From assembly GCA_902494815.1 (NCBI GenBank), contig CABUVB010000079.1, forward strand, positions 1-8,017: 8,017 nucleotides of DNA. The letters are read 5' to 3'. The notes beneath the pieces were generated by a model that saw only the letters and a program-made list of their open reading frames with translations, made no database searches and was not told where the DNA came from. Positions 1 through 6,446 of this stretch are shown one piece after another; the first letter of the stretch is position 1; the number at the start of each line of letters is the position of its first letter. The DNA is from an uncultured Collinsella sp. Its GTDB lineage: Bacteria > Actinomycetota > Coriobacteriia > Coriobacteriales > Coriobacteriaceae. The position numbers and the translations under genes were made by a program.

Positions 1-2
1 GC

Positions 3-929
3 CTAGTGCTCCTCGCCGGCGCGGGCCAGGTCGTAGGGCGTGGTCTGGTAGACGTAGTAGTTGAGCCAGTTGGTGTAGAGCAGCTGAGCCTGGCTGCGCC
101 AGACGTTGCGCGGCTCGGCGGAGGGGTCGTCACCTGGGAAGTAATGCGCCGGCACCTGGGGGTTGAGCCCGCGCTTCACGTCGCGCTCGTACTCCAAGCG
201 CAACGTGTCGGTATCGTACTCGGGATGGCCAAAGACAAAGAAGCGGCGGCTGTCGGTCGACTTGACGATGTACAAGCCCACCTCGTCGGACACGGCCACG
301 ACCTCTAGCTGCGGCTCGGCCTCCACGTCCTCGCGGCGCACATCGGTGTTGCGCGAATGCACGGCATAGAAACGGTCGTCAAAGCCGCGGACCAGCGGGC
401 TTTGCGGCTTCACCAGATAATGCTCGAACACACCGCTCGCCTTTGCCGGCAGGTCGTACTTCTGGATACCGTAATGATGGTACAGGCCGGCCTGTGCGCC
501 CCAACAAATGTGCAGCGTAGAGTGCACGTGCGTGGTGGACCAATCCATAATCTGGCAGAGCTCGGGCCAATAGTCGACCTCTTCGAACGGCATCTGCTCC
601 ACCGGCGCGCCCGTGATGATCAGGCCGTCGTAGTGGATGTCGCGGATGTCGTCGAACGTGCGGTAGAACGTCTCCAGGTGGCCGGCGCTTACGTGCGTGG
701 CCTCGTGCGTTTTGGTGCGCAGCAGGTCCACCTCCACCTGCAGCGGCGTGTTGGAGAGCTTGCGCATGATCTGCGTCTCGGTGGCAATCTTGGTGGGCAT
801 GAGGTTGAGGATGAGCACGCGCAGCGGACGGATGTCCTGGTGCAGCGCGCGGTACTCGGTCATGACAAAGATGTTCTCGCTCTCGAGCTGCGCGGCGGCA
901 GGGAGGGCGTCGGGGATGCGAATGGGCAT
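3..929 (-). CDS. metA: Homoserine O-acyltransferase MetA, predicted acetyl-CoA-specific
   Basis: This cytoplasmic enzyme acylates the hydroxyl of L-homoserine, the committed step of methionine synthesis. The 308-residue product matches the usual MetA length (about 310). The class I glutamine-amidotransferase-like fold is evident: the nucleophile is Cys142 in [16 protein letters not shown], and the partners His235 and Glu237 lie in FVFGHPEYD, at the same numbers as in E. coli MetA. Residue 111 (GAPVE, then QMPFEEV) is Glu. In characterised MetA proteins Glu111 goes with acetyl-CoA use and Gly111 with succinyl-CoA, so I infer homoserine O-acetyltransferase activity despite the common 'succinyltransferase' name. 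The ATG at 927-929 is supported by AAGGAG at 935-940. The gene is divergent from the dehydrogenase, and its stop codon lies 2 bp from the window edge, so downstream genes are unseen. No SAM riboswitch fits in the short leader. Family call is near certain; donor choice is inferred. Confidence 0.96.
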   Translation of the reverse strand: MPIRIPDALPAAAQLESENIFVMTEYRALHQDIRPLRVLILNLMPTKIATETQIMRKLSNTPLQVEVDLLRTKTHEATHVSAGHLETFYRTFDDIRDIHYDGLIITGAPVEQMPFEEVDYWPELCQIMDWSTTHVHSTLHICWGAQAGLYHHYGIQKYDLPAKASGVFEHYLVKPQSPLVRGFDDRFYAVHSRNTDVRREDVEAEPQLEVVAVSDEVGLYIVKSTDSRRFFVFGHPEYDTDTLRLEYERDVKRGLNPQVPAHYFPGDDPSAEPRNVWRSQAQLLYTNWLNYYVYQTTPYDLARAGEEH

Positions 930-1139
930 GGATGCTCCTTACGAGTCAGTTGCAGCTATGGTACAACGACCGGCCCCATCCGCGCGAGCACATCGCCCAG
1001 CGATGCCGTCAGCGGCCCAAATCACTCCAAAAGTAGAGATTAAGGCATGTCCAAAAATCTATGGCGCTTTAGCCTAGCAAAGTGGCAGCAGGACGCTACA
1101 ATGGTTCGACGCGAAAAACTCGGCCGAAAGGATACGTAT
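930..1139. promoter_or_regulatory. Divergent intergenic region between metA and the dehydrogenase
   Basis: This 210 bp region must hold both promoters. On the minus side there is a metA ribosome binding site (AAGGAG, 935-940) and a weak -10-like TACCAT at 958-963 without a convincing -35. A perfect short inverted repeat, CATCGC-CCA-GCGATG, lies at 991-1005 and could be a small operator or hairpin. The plus-strand promoter candidate is listed separately. I see no riboswitch-sized structured leader and no small gene. Confidence 0.5.
1074..1102 (+). promoter_or_regulatory. Candidate promoter of the lactate/2-hydroxyacid dehydrogenase
   Basis: A -10 box TACAAT (1097-1102, 5 of 6 consensus) is preceded at 17 bp by CTAGCA (1074-1079, only 3 of 6). 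Transcription would begin near 1109 and give a leader of about 30 nt containing the ribosome binding site AAAGGA at 1127-1132. The -10 and spacing are good but the -35 is weak. If transcription does start here, the longer upstream reading-frame starts of the dehydrogenase would lie upstream of or at the transcript end. Confidence 0.5.
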
Positions 1140-2117
1140 ATGTACCAGACGCGTAAGATCGGTGTGGTCGGCCAGGGCCACGTAGGAGCACATGTCGCCA
1201 ACAGCCTGCTCATGCAGGGCATTGCCGATGAGCTGTACCTGTGCGATATCAACGAGGCCAAAGTGACGTCCGAGGTCCAGGACCTGCGCGACTCCCTTTC
1301 GTTTGTCCCGTACAACACCAAGATCGTCAACTGCTACGACCACTACGAGGAGCTTGCCTGCTGCGACGTCATCGTCAACGCTGCCGGCAAGGTCGCGCTG
1401 GCCGCCGGCAACCGCGACGGCGAGCTGTTCTTTACCACCGACGCCGCCCGCTCCTTTGCCAAGCGCATCGTCGACGCCGGCTTTGACGGCATCTTCGTGA
1501 GCATCTCCAACCCCTGCGACGTCGTGTGCACCGAGCTGTGGCACCTGACCGGCTACGATCCCAAGAAGATCATCGGCTCGGGCTGCGGCCTGGACTCCGC
1601 CCGCCTGCGCACCGAGATCTCCAAGAAGGTCGGCGTGAGCCCCAAGTCCATCGACGCCTACATGATCGGCGAGCACGGCTTTAGCCAGCTTGCTGCCTTT
1701 AAGGCCGCAACCATCGCTGGCAAAAACCTCAACGAGCTTCAGGCCGAGAACCCCGACAAGTACGCCTTCGACCACATGGAGGTCGAGGAGCTTGCACGCA
1801 AGGGCGGCTATGTGACCTACCAGGGCAAGCAGTGCACCGAGTACGCCGTTGCCAACTCCGCCGCGCGCGTCTGCGCCGCCGTGCTGCACAACGAGCACGC
1901 CGTACTTTCCGCCTCTACGCTTATGACCGGCCAGTATGGCGAGGAGGGTATCTTTACCTCCCTGCCGTGCGTGATCGGTGCCGAGGGCGTCGAGGAGGTC
2001 TACACACTCGACCTTTCCGAGCACGAGCTCGAGGGCTTCCACAAGAGCTGCCAGCACATCCGCGACAACATCGCCCAGCTCGACTGGTGGGATACCGAGG
2101 CCTACGACGCCAAGTAA
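1140..2117 (+). CDS. L-lactate / L-2-hydroxyisocaproate-type dehydrogenase
   Basis: This cytoplasmic NAD-dependent enzyme of the LDH/MDH superfamily interconverts a 2-oxoacid and an L-2-hydroxyacid. The 325 residues begin with a Rossmann glycine motif GQGHVG (11-16), followed by Asp36 (YLCDIN) for NAD preference. Catalytic residues by family alignment are Arg92, Asp152 and Arg155 in LDSAR, and His179 in IGEHGFS. Two features differ from classical L-LDH: the substrate loop reads AGKVALAAGNR (82-92), lacking the Gln (LDH) or Arg (MDH) specificity residue, and GEHGDS has become GEHGFS. The segment EELARKGGYVTYQGK closely resembles the corresponding region of lactobacillal L-2-hydroxyisocaproate dehydrogenase as I remember it, so a bulkier substrate is plausible. 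The ATG at 1140 is chosen because the glycine motif then starts at residue 11 and AAAGGA sits 7 nt upstream; the frame is open back to 1047 but the extra 31 residues look non-coding. Substrate is not settled by sequence. Confidence 0.92.
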   Translation: MYQTRKIGVVGQGHVGAHVANSLLMQGIADELYLCDINEAKVTSEVQDLRDSLSFVPYNTKIVNCYDHYEELACCDVIVNAAGKVALAAGNRDGELFFTTDAARSFAKRIVDAGFDGIFVSISNPCDVVCTELWHLTGYDPKKIIGSGCGLDSARLRTEISKKVGVSPKSIDAYMIGEHGFSQLAAFKAATIAGKNLNELQAENPDKYAFDHMEVEELARKGGYVTYQGKQCTEYAVANSAARVCAAVLHNEHAVLSASTLMTGQYGEEGIFTSLPCVIGAEGVEEVYTLDLSEHELEGFHKSCQHIRDNIAQLDWWDTEAYDAK

Positions 2118-2160
2118 GCCGCTGGCTGCCGCAACCTTGCGAATCTATGCGCGATACTAA

Positions 2161-2200
2161 GCGGGCCGCGCCGGAAACCCACCGGCGCGGCCCGCTTTTT
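2161..2200 (+). terminator. Rho-independent terminator of the dehydrogenase gene
   Basis: A perfect 14 bp GC-rich stem (2161-2174 paired with 2182-2195) closes a 7-nt loop AAACCCA and is followed directly by TTTTT (2196-2200). It begins 43 bp after the dehydrogenase stop. It lies between convergent genes. In the opposite direction the hairpin is followed by TTAGTATC, a poor T-tract, so it may only weakly end transcripts from the SIS gene. Confidence 0.93.
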
Positions 2201-2248
2201 ACGCGCGCTGTTCGCTTGCGAATCGAAGGTGAATGCTTTTCCCGTTAC

Positions 2249-3217
2249 CTAGTACTGCTCGATGCCCATGTAGCGACGAATCTCAGGGCTGTGGTCGAAC
2301 ACCTTTCCGCGGGCGGCGCGCAGCTCGCAGCTCATGTTGTAGAAGAATATCGGCTCCAGGTACGAACGCACGCTGGCGGGCACCTCGCCCACGCCGTACT
2401 CGAGTGCATCGAGCACCATAACCGTATCGGTGTGCGTGTTGAGGAACGCCAGCGCGCGCTCCTCCATGGGGCGGCACTCGCCCGATCCGAGCTGCACAAA
2501 GTAGAACACGCCGGGCTCGGTAGCCTCGAAGGGACCGTGGAAATACTCGCCGGAGTGGATGTAGCAGCAGTGCTGCCACTGCATCTCCATAAGCGAGCAA
2601 ATCGCCATGGCGTAGGTCTGGCTAAAGTTGGGGCCGGAACCCAGGATATAGAAGAACTTATGCTGCTGGCAGAGCTCGGCAAAGCGATCGCCCAGCTCGG
2701 CGTTGACCTTCTCACGGGCAGCGGGCAACAGCGCATCCATCTGCTTAAGGCCGGCGTACATGTCGGCGAGTGCCTCGTAACCCTCCTGCTGGTCGAGCAG
2801 CTCGGCAGCCATCAGGACGCCGATGCCTTGCGGAACCTCGGCCTGCGGCACGCCTTCGCCCCACGGATAGACCCAGGTGGTCCACTTGCCGTTATCAATC
2901 TTGGAGCCCTCGCAGTCGGTCATGGCCACGACCTCGGCGCCGGCTGCCAGCGCCATCTCGCAACCGTCGACGACCTCCTGCGTATTGCCGCTGTGGCTGC
3001 AGGCGATGACGAGTGATTTCTCGCCAAGACTCTTGGGAGCCATCAGGCAAAACTCGCGCGCCGTGTAGACCGTCGAGGCAAACGTGGTGGCCTCGCGCTT
3101 GAGCAGCTCGTTGGCCGGCATCAGGTCGATCATCGAACCGCCGCAGGCGATCCAAAAGACGTTCTCAATCTTGCCCTTGCGCTCGATAATTTCCTGAACC
3201 AGATCGCGTGCGTTCAC
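2249..3217 (-). CDS. Two-SIS-domain sugar-phosphate deglycase/isomerase, FrlB/FraB-like
   Basis: The 322-residue protein has two SIS (sugar isomerase) domains. The first (about 17-140) contains ACGGS (24-28) and SHSGNT (74-79), a typical phosphosugar-binding loop. The second (about 185-300) contains GSGPN (193-197) and IHSGEYFHGPFE (220-231). The tail DHSPEIRRYMGIEQY resembles the C-terminus of E. coli fructoselysine-6-phosphate deglycase FrlB. Glu211 and His227 are 16 residues apart, matching the spacing of the catalytic Glu214 and His230 that I recall for Salmonella FraB, the 6-phosphofructose-aspartate deglycase. I therefore infer cleavage of a phosphorylated Amadori compound to glucose 6-phosphate plus an amine or amino acid; an aminosugar-phosphate isomerase role is the alternative. 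The start is GTG (3215-3217), supported by a strong AAGGAGG at 3227-3233. No kinase or transporter gene is adjacent, which is unusual for frl/fra loci. The upstream GntR regulator and duplicated operator suggest substrate induction. Confidence 0.88.
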   Translation of the reverse strand: MNARDLVQEIIERKGKIENVFWIACGGSMIDLMPANELLKREATTFASTVYTAREFCLMAPKSLGEKSLVIACSHSGNTQEVVDGCEMALAAGAEVVAMTDCEGSKIDNGKWTTWVYPWGEGVPQAEVPQGIGVLMAAELLDQQEGYEALADMYAGLKQMDALLPAAREKVNAELGDRFAELCQQHKFFYILGSGPNFSQTYAMAICSLMEMQWQHCCYIHSGEYFHGPFEATEPGVFYFVQLGSGECRPMEERALAFLNTHTDTVMVLDALEYGVGEVPASVRSYLEPIFFYNMSCELRAARGKVFDHSPEIRRYMGIEQY

Positions 3218-3274
3218 GGTGATGCTCCTCCTTGTGTGGCGGTTTTGAACGACGACAGCTCGTACCTGCGGTCG

Positions 3275-3294
3275 TTCTATGTTGTCCTATTTAT
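3275..3294 (-). promoter_or_regulatory. Operator-like 20-mer, promoter-proximal copy
   Basis: On the minus strand this reads ATAAATAGGACAACATAGAA and matches the copy at 3337-3356 at 18 of 20 positions. Within it ATAGGA and ATAGAA recur 10 bp apart, about one helical turn. It covers the -10 box and likely transcription start of the SIS gene. The neighbouring GntR/HutC regulator is the obvious candidate to bind it; that assignment is an inference. Confidence 0.68.
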
Positions 3295-3318
3295 AGCACG
3301 CACGACGACGCTCGTGAA
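3290..3318 (-). promoter_or_regulatory. Promoter of the SIS-domain gene
   Basis: Read on the minus strand, TTCACG (3313-3318, 4 of 6) and TATAAA (3290-3295, 5 of 6) are separated by exactly 17 bp. The start would be near 3283, leaving a leader of about 65 nt before the GTG start codon. The -10 box overlaps the downstream copy of the repeated 20-mer, a position where a bound repressor would block RNA polymerase. Confidence 0.72.
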
Positions 3319-3336
3319 GTCATTTCACCAAACTTA

Positions 3337-3356
3337 TTCTATGTTGTTCTATCTAT
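3337..3356 (-). promoter_or_regulatory. Operator-like 20-mer, upstream copy
   Basis: On the minus strand this reads ATAGATAGAACAACATAGAA, 18 of 20 identical to the copy at 3275-3294 and offset by 62 bp (close to six helical turns, so both lie on about the same DNA face). It starts 5 bp beyond the stop codon of the GntR regulator and lies upstream of the -35 box. ATAGAA occurs twice inside it at a 10 bp period. Confidence 0.65.
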
Positions 3357-3361
3357 GGACG

Positions 3362-4117
3362 TTAGATGTCGAACACGTAGCGCGAGCCCACGATCTTTTG
3401 GCGTCCGAGCAGCAAGGGCCGCTCGTCCGCATCGGTAAAGTACGCCTCCATATAGAAGAGCGGCTCGCCGACCGGCACCTCCAACAGCGGGGCCGCCTGA
3501 GCATCGGCAAGCGCAATCTCCACGGTGCAAGGGTCGGACTTGAGCGGCGCGCGGCCCGAATGCTCGGCAACGAGCGCAAAGATCGAGTTATCGGTGAGGT
3601 CCTTATCGGCAAGTGTCTGCAGATAGGGATGGTCAGCCAGCACAAAGGCGTTGTTCTCGAGCATGACGGGGATGCCGTCGGCCGTGCGCACGCGCTCGAC
3701 CACGATAAGCTCGCAGCCGGGCTCTACGCCAAAGAACGCCGCGTCCTCGCGCGTCGCCGCAACCACCGTGCGCGATACCAGGCGCGCACCCGGCACCATG
3801 TCGTTGGCAGCGCAACCCTCGGAAAAGCTCTGAACATCACCCTTCTGGACAATCTTGCGCTTGAGCTTGGGCGCGCACACGAACGTGCCCCTCCCCTGCT
3901 GGCGGTTGAGATACCCCGCGCGCGACAGCTCCTCGATGGCGCGGCGCACGGTGATGCGTCCCACGCCGTAGTACTTCGCGAGCTCCATCTCGGAAGGAAT
4001 GCGCGAGCCGGATGCGTACACGCCACGCGCGATCTCGCCCTTTAGGTCGTCCATAACCTGCTGGTACAGCGGCACAGCGGACACCTCAGTGCGCTCGGTT
4101 TTATCATCGGATGCCAT
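3362..4117 (-). CDS. GntR-family (HutC subfamily) transcriptional regulator, UTRA domain
   Basis: This 251-residue cytoplasmic DNA-binding regulator has an N-terminal winged helix-turn-helix (17-80; recognition helix around GVGRITVRRAIEEL, wing QQGRGTFV) and a C-terminal UTRA effector domain (about 97-246, ending VGSRYVFDI). UTRA domains of this subfamily usually bind small sugars, sugar phosphates or related metabolites, which fits the SIS-domain sugar-phosphate gene 144 bp downstream. It begins 2 bp after the recQ stop, and its GGAG (4125-4128) lies inside the last recQ codons, so translational coupling with recQ is likely. No terminator is visible before the SIS gene. The inferred job is to repress the SIS gene through the two 20-mers at 3275-3294 and 3337-3356. 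The ligand is unknown. It is a paralogue of the regulator at 6475-7194. Confidence 0.93.
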   Translation of the reverse strand: MASDDKTERTEVSAVPLYQQVMDDLKGEIARGVYASGSRIPSEMELAKYYGVGRITVRRAIEELSRAGYLNRQQGRGTFVCAPKLKRKIVQKGDVQSFSEGCAANDMVPGARLVSRTVVAATREDAAFFGVEPGCELIVVERVRTADGIPVMLENNAFVLADHPYLQTLADKDLTDNSIFALVAEHSGRAPLKSDPCTVEIALADAQAAPLLEVPVGEPLFYMEAYFTDADERPLLLGRQKIVGSRYVFDI

Positions 4118-4119
4118 CG

Positions 4120-6099
4120 TTATGCTCCATTCCGTGCATGCTCGGACTCAAACTCTTCAATCGCCGCCATAAACTGCTCGCCAAAGGCGTCGGCCTTTTT
4201 CTCGCCGATGCCGTTGACCTGGATAAGCTCGTCGCGCGTCTGTGGGCGTAGGCGGCACAGGCCGCGCAGGGCCTTGTCGGAAAAGACCATGTACGGCGCC
4301 ATCTCCAGCTCCGTCGAGATCTCCTTGCGGAGGGCACGCAGGCGCTCGAACAGCTCGGCATCGTCGCCAACACGCGGGCGCTGATCCAGCTCGGCCTCCT
4401 CGCGCAGCAGATCGACGGCGCGGCGGGCGCGGGCCGAGGCCTTGCGCTTGGACGCACGACGCTTAACGGTAAAGGCGAACGCCTCATCCTCGACCTCGAC
4501 GGCACGCGGACCCAGCCCCACGACCGGGTACTGCCCCTGCGAGGTGGCCAGATAACCGCGGCCGCACAGCTGGCCGATGATGTCCTTGATGCGCCCGACC
4601 GATTCGCTCGACAGCTCACCGTAGCCGCGGTCCTCGTCCAGATGCATCTGGCGAATGCGCTCGGTGTTGCCGCCGTGGAGCACATCGGCGATGAGCGACT
4701 TGCCAAAGCGCATGGGACGCGTGGCCACGTAGCGCACGGCGGCGCGGGCCATATCGGTGACGTCCTCGACCTCGAACTGCGTGAGGCAGTTGCTGCAGTT
4801 GCCGCAGCTCTCGACGTCGTCCGTGGCGGTGCCGCCCGTACTGGCCGCGGCATGCTCGGCCGCGGCCTCGTCGCCAAAGTAGCGCAGCATGTATTCGCGC
4901 AGGCAGCCGGTGGTATTGCAGTAGCCCTCCATCTGGCTGAGCAGACGATATCGATTCTGGAGCGCCCACGCGCGCTGCTCGTCGTCGAGCGCCTCATCGG
5001 CAGCATCGCCGCGGTCGATCAGAAAGCGGCGCATGCGAAAATCGTTGCCGTTCCACAGCAAGTAGCAGCTGGCCGGGTCGCCATCGCGGCCGGCGCGGCC
5101 CGCCTCCTGGTAGTAGGCTTCGATGCTCTCGGGCACGTTGTTGTGGATCACGTAGCGCACGTTGGGCTTGTCGATGCCCATGCCAAAGGCGTTGGTGGCA
5201 GCCATCACCTGGATATCGTCGTCGATAAAGGCGCGCTGGCTTTGGCGACGGGCGTCGTTGCCCATGCCGGCATGGTAGCGGCCAACGCGAATGCCGCTGG
5301 GGCCCAGCGCCTCGGCAAGCTCGCCCGCCAGCGCATCGACCGTCTTGCGGGTCGAGCAATACACGATACCGCTCTCGATCGAATGCGCGATCACATAGTC
5401 GCGCACCCAGGCAGTCTTGGCCTTGTCGCCCATCTCCTCGCAACCAAAGTAGAGATTCTTGCGATCGAAGCCCGTCACCACCGTCGCAGGGTTTTGCAGG
5501 CCGAGCATCTGCTGAATATCCGCACGCACGCGTTCGGTCGCCGTGGCGGTAAACGCCGCCACGATGGGGCGCTGCGGCAGGGAATCGATGAACTCACGAA
5601 TCTGCAGATAGGCGGGGCGGAAATCCTGACCCCATTGGCTTACGCAGTGGGCCTCGTCAATGGCCACGAGCGGCACGCCAATGCCGGCGGAACCCGCAGC
5701 CTCCTGCGCAAAGGCCAAAAAACGCGGCTCGAGCAAGCGCTCGGGCGCCACGTACATAAGCTGGTAGCGGCCCTCGCGCGCCCGCTTGAGCACGGTGTTT
5801 TGCTGGGCCGGAGTAAGGCTGGAGTTGAGATAGCTGGGTCGCGCACCCGCCGCGAGCAACGCACGGGTCTGGTCCTCCATAAGCGACAGCAGCGGACTCA
5901 CCACAAAGGTGATGCCGGGCAGCATGAGCGCGGGCACCTGGTAGCAAATGGACTTGCCGGCACCCGTGGGCATAACACCCAGCGCATCGCGACCGGCAAG
6001 GATCGCATCGACCATGCGGTCCTGTCCCGGGCGAAACGAGGTGTAGCCAAAATAGGCGCCGAGCGTGTCGAGCGCCATCTGCTGCATGCTATCGGTCAT
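4120..6099 (-). CDS. recQ: ATP-dependent DNA helicase RecQ
   Basis: RecQ unwinds DNA 3' to 5' during recombination and replication-fork repair. The 659-residue protein has the complete RecQ core: motif 0 FGYTSFRPGQ (17-26), Walker A MPTGAGKS (43-50, Lys49), DEAH (148-151) followed by the aromatic-rich loop CVSQWGQDFRP, motif III TATAT (184-188), and motif VI QEAGRAGRDG (331-340). The RQC zinc site uses Cys399, Cys432, Cys435 and Cys438 (CGNCSNC), with a somewhat longer linker after the first cysteine than in E. coli. An RQC winged helix follows (about 445-540), then a basic linker rich in Arg, Lys and Ala (546-562), and a C-terminal HRDC domain (about 582-655). The ATG at 6097-6099 has AGGAAA close upstream (6102-6107); Met5 or Met8 remain possible starts. 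The gene is intact and is followed 2 bp later by a GntR regulator, an unusual partner. Confidence 0.97.
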   Translation of the reverse strand: MTDSMQQMALDTLGAYFGYTSFRPGQDRMVDAILAGRDALGVMPTGAGKSICYQVPALMLPGITFVVSPLLSLMEDQTRALLAAGARPSYLNSSLTPAQQNTVLKRAREGRYQLMYVAPERLLEPRFLAFAQEAAGSAGIGVPLVAIDEAHCVSQWGQDFRPAYLQIREFIDSLPQRPIVAAFTATATERVRADIQQMLGLQNPATVVTGFDRKNLYFGCEEMGDKAKTAWVRDYVIAHSIESGIVYCSTRKTVDALAGELAEALGPSGIRVGRYHAGMGNDARRQSQRAFIDDDIQVMAATNAFGMGIDKPNVRYVIHNNVPESIEAYYQEAGRAGRDGDPASCYLLWNGNDFRMRRFLIDRGDAADEALDDEQRAWALQNRYRLLSQMEGYCNTTGCLREYMLRYFGDEAAAEHAAASTGGTATDDVESCGNCSNCLTQFEVEDVTDMARAAVRYVATRPMRFGKSLIADVLHGGNTERIRQMHLDEDRGYGELSSESVGRIKDIIGQLCGRGYLATSQGQYPVVGLGPRAVEVEDEAFAFTVKRRASKRKASARARRAVDLLREEAELDQRPRVGDDAELFERLRALRKEISTELEMAPYMVFSDKALRGLCRLRPQTRDELIQVNGIGEKKADAFGEQFMAAIEEFESEHARNGA

Positions 6100-6130
6100 G
6101 GTTTCCTAACGTCCAAGTCATCTGCCGCCG

Positions 6131-6136
6131 ATTATA
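6131..6136 (-). promoter_or_regulatory. Probable -10 element of the recQ promoter
   Basis: A perfect TATAAT on the minus strand lies 31 bp before the recQ start codon in otherwise very GC-rich DNA, giving a predicted leader of about 25 nt. At 17-18 bp upstream I see only GTGCTG-like sequence, a poor -35, so strength or activator dependence is unclear. The promoter would drive recQ and the following GntR gene. Confidence 0.6.
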
Positions 6137-6185
6137 CGCCGCCACGCGGACAGCAGCACACGGCCGCCGCCCAGACTAGTCGTTT

Positions 6186-6252
6186 AAGAGCGTCCCCAAT
6201 GACTAAGGAGTGTCCCCAGGTGCCGACAGAAAAGGAACGTCCCCAAGTGCCG
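6186..6252. repeat. Three short GTCCCC-core repeats
   Basis: Three related units lie in a row. Unit 2 (6205-6225) and unit 3 (6232-6252) match at 18 of 21 bases and both have the form AAGGA(G/A)(T/C)GTCCCCA(G/A)GTGCCG. Unit 1 (6186-6202, AAGAGCGTCCCCAATGAC) is more diverged. The GTCCCC cores start at 6192, 6212 and 6239. Immediately beyond is a palindrome TGCCGG-C-CCGGCA (6248-6260). The block is non-coding and lies upstream of recQ. It resembles dispersed intergenic repeats of the REP or transposon-end type, but no transposase is present and this origin is a guess. Confidence 0.7.
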
Positions 6253-6322
6253 GCCCGGCAACGTCGATGTTCTGGCAATGTCAGCGAAAGCCCGCCAGAG
6301 CGAGCAAGGTGCCTTGAAACAA

Positions 6323-6351
6323 GGCGGCATTGACCTTCTGGTCATGCCGCC
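6323..6351. repeat. Inverted repeat with one-base bulge in the hairpin array
   Basis: GGCGGCAT (6323-6330) pairs with ATGCCGCC (6344-6351) and GACC (6332-6335) with GGTC (6340-6343); T6331 is bulged and the loop is TTCT. The left arm overlaps the alternative hairpin at 6311-6325, so the two folds compete. No T-tract follows on either strand. Confidence 0.65.
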
Positions 6352-6400
6352 GAAGTTGAAAGGCAGATTGCCGCTTAGGGGCGTTTGCAGCGTCGACCGG

Positions 6401-6424
6401 TCCGCCGTTCGTTAGAACGGCGGA
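6401..6424. repeat. Perfect 10 bp inverted repeat in the hairpin array
   Basis: TCCGCCGTTC (6401-6410) and GAACGGCGGA (6415-6424) pair perfectly around loop GTTA. GG (6399-6400) and CC (6426-6427) can extend the stem past one bulged A. On the plus strand it is preceded by the 10-mer GCAGCGTCGA. Confidence 0.7.
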
Positions 6425-6446
6425 ACCAAAGGCGCAGCGTCGAGCC

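Noticed and set aside
357..1043. Plus-strand open frame opposite metA
   Set aside because: It is antisense to metA, whose catalytic residues are all intact, and its product is an Arg/Val/His-rich shadow without motifs.
930..1046. SAM or other methionine riboswitch before metA
   Set aside because: The leader from the plausible promoter is very short, and I see no multi-helix aptamer-like pairing or terminator.
1047..1139. Longer N-terminus for the dehydrogenase (31 extra residues)
   Set aside because: The ATG at 1140 has a well-placed AAAGGA and puts the glycine motif at the usual distance from the N-terminus. The upstream part overlaps the predicted promoter.
1074..2057. Minus-strand open frame (327 codons) opposite the dehydrogenase
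   Set aside because: It is antisense to a gene with clear catalytic motifs and gives a Val/Leu/Gly/Ala-rich product without family features.
1832..3016. Plus-strand open frame spanning the terminator and the SIS gene
   Set aside because: It crosses the dehydrogenase 3' end, a strong terminator and the antisense of a conserved gene, and it starts inside another gene without a ribosome binding site.
4642..6333. Long plus-strand open frame (563 codons) opposite recQ
   Set aside because: It is antisense to a fully conserved recQ. Its translation is a low-complexity Ala/Gly/His/Arg-rich product with no recognisable motif, typical of shadow frames in high-GC DNA.
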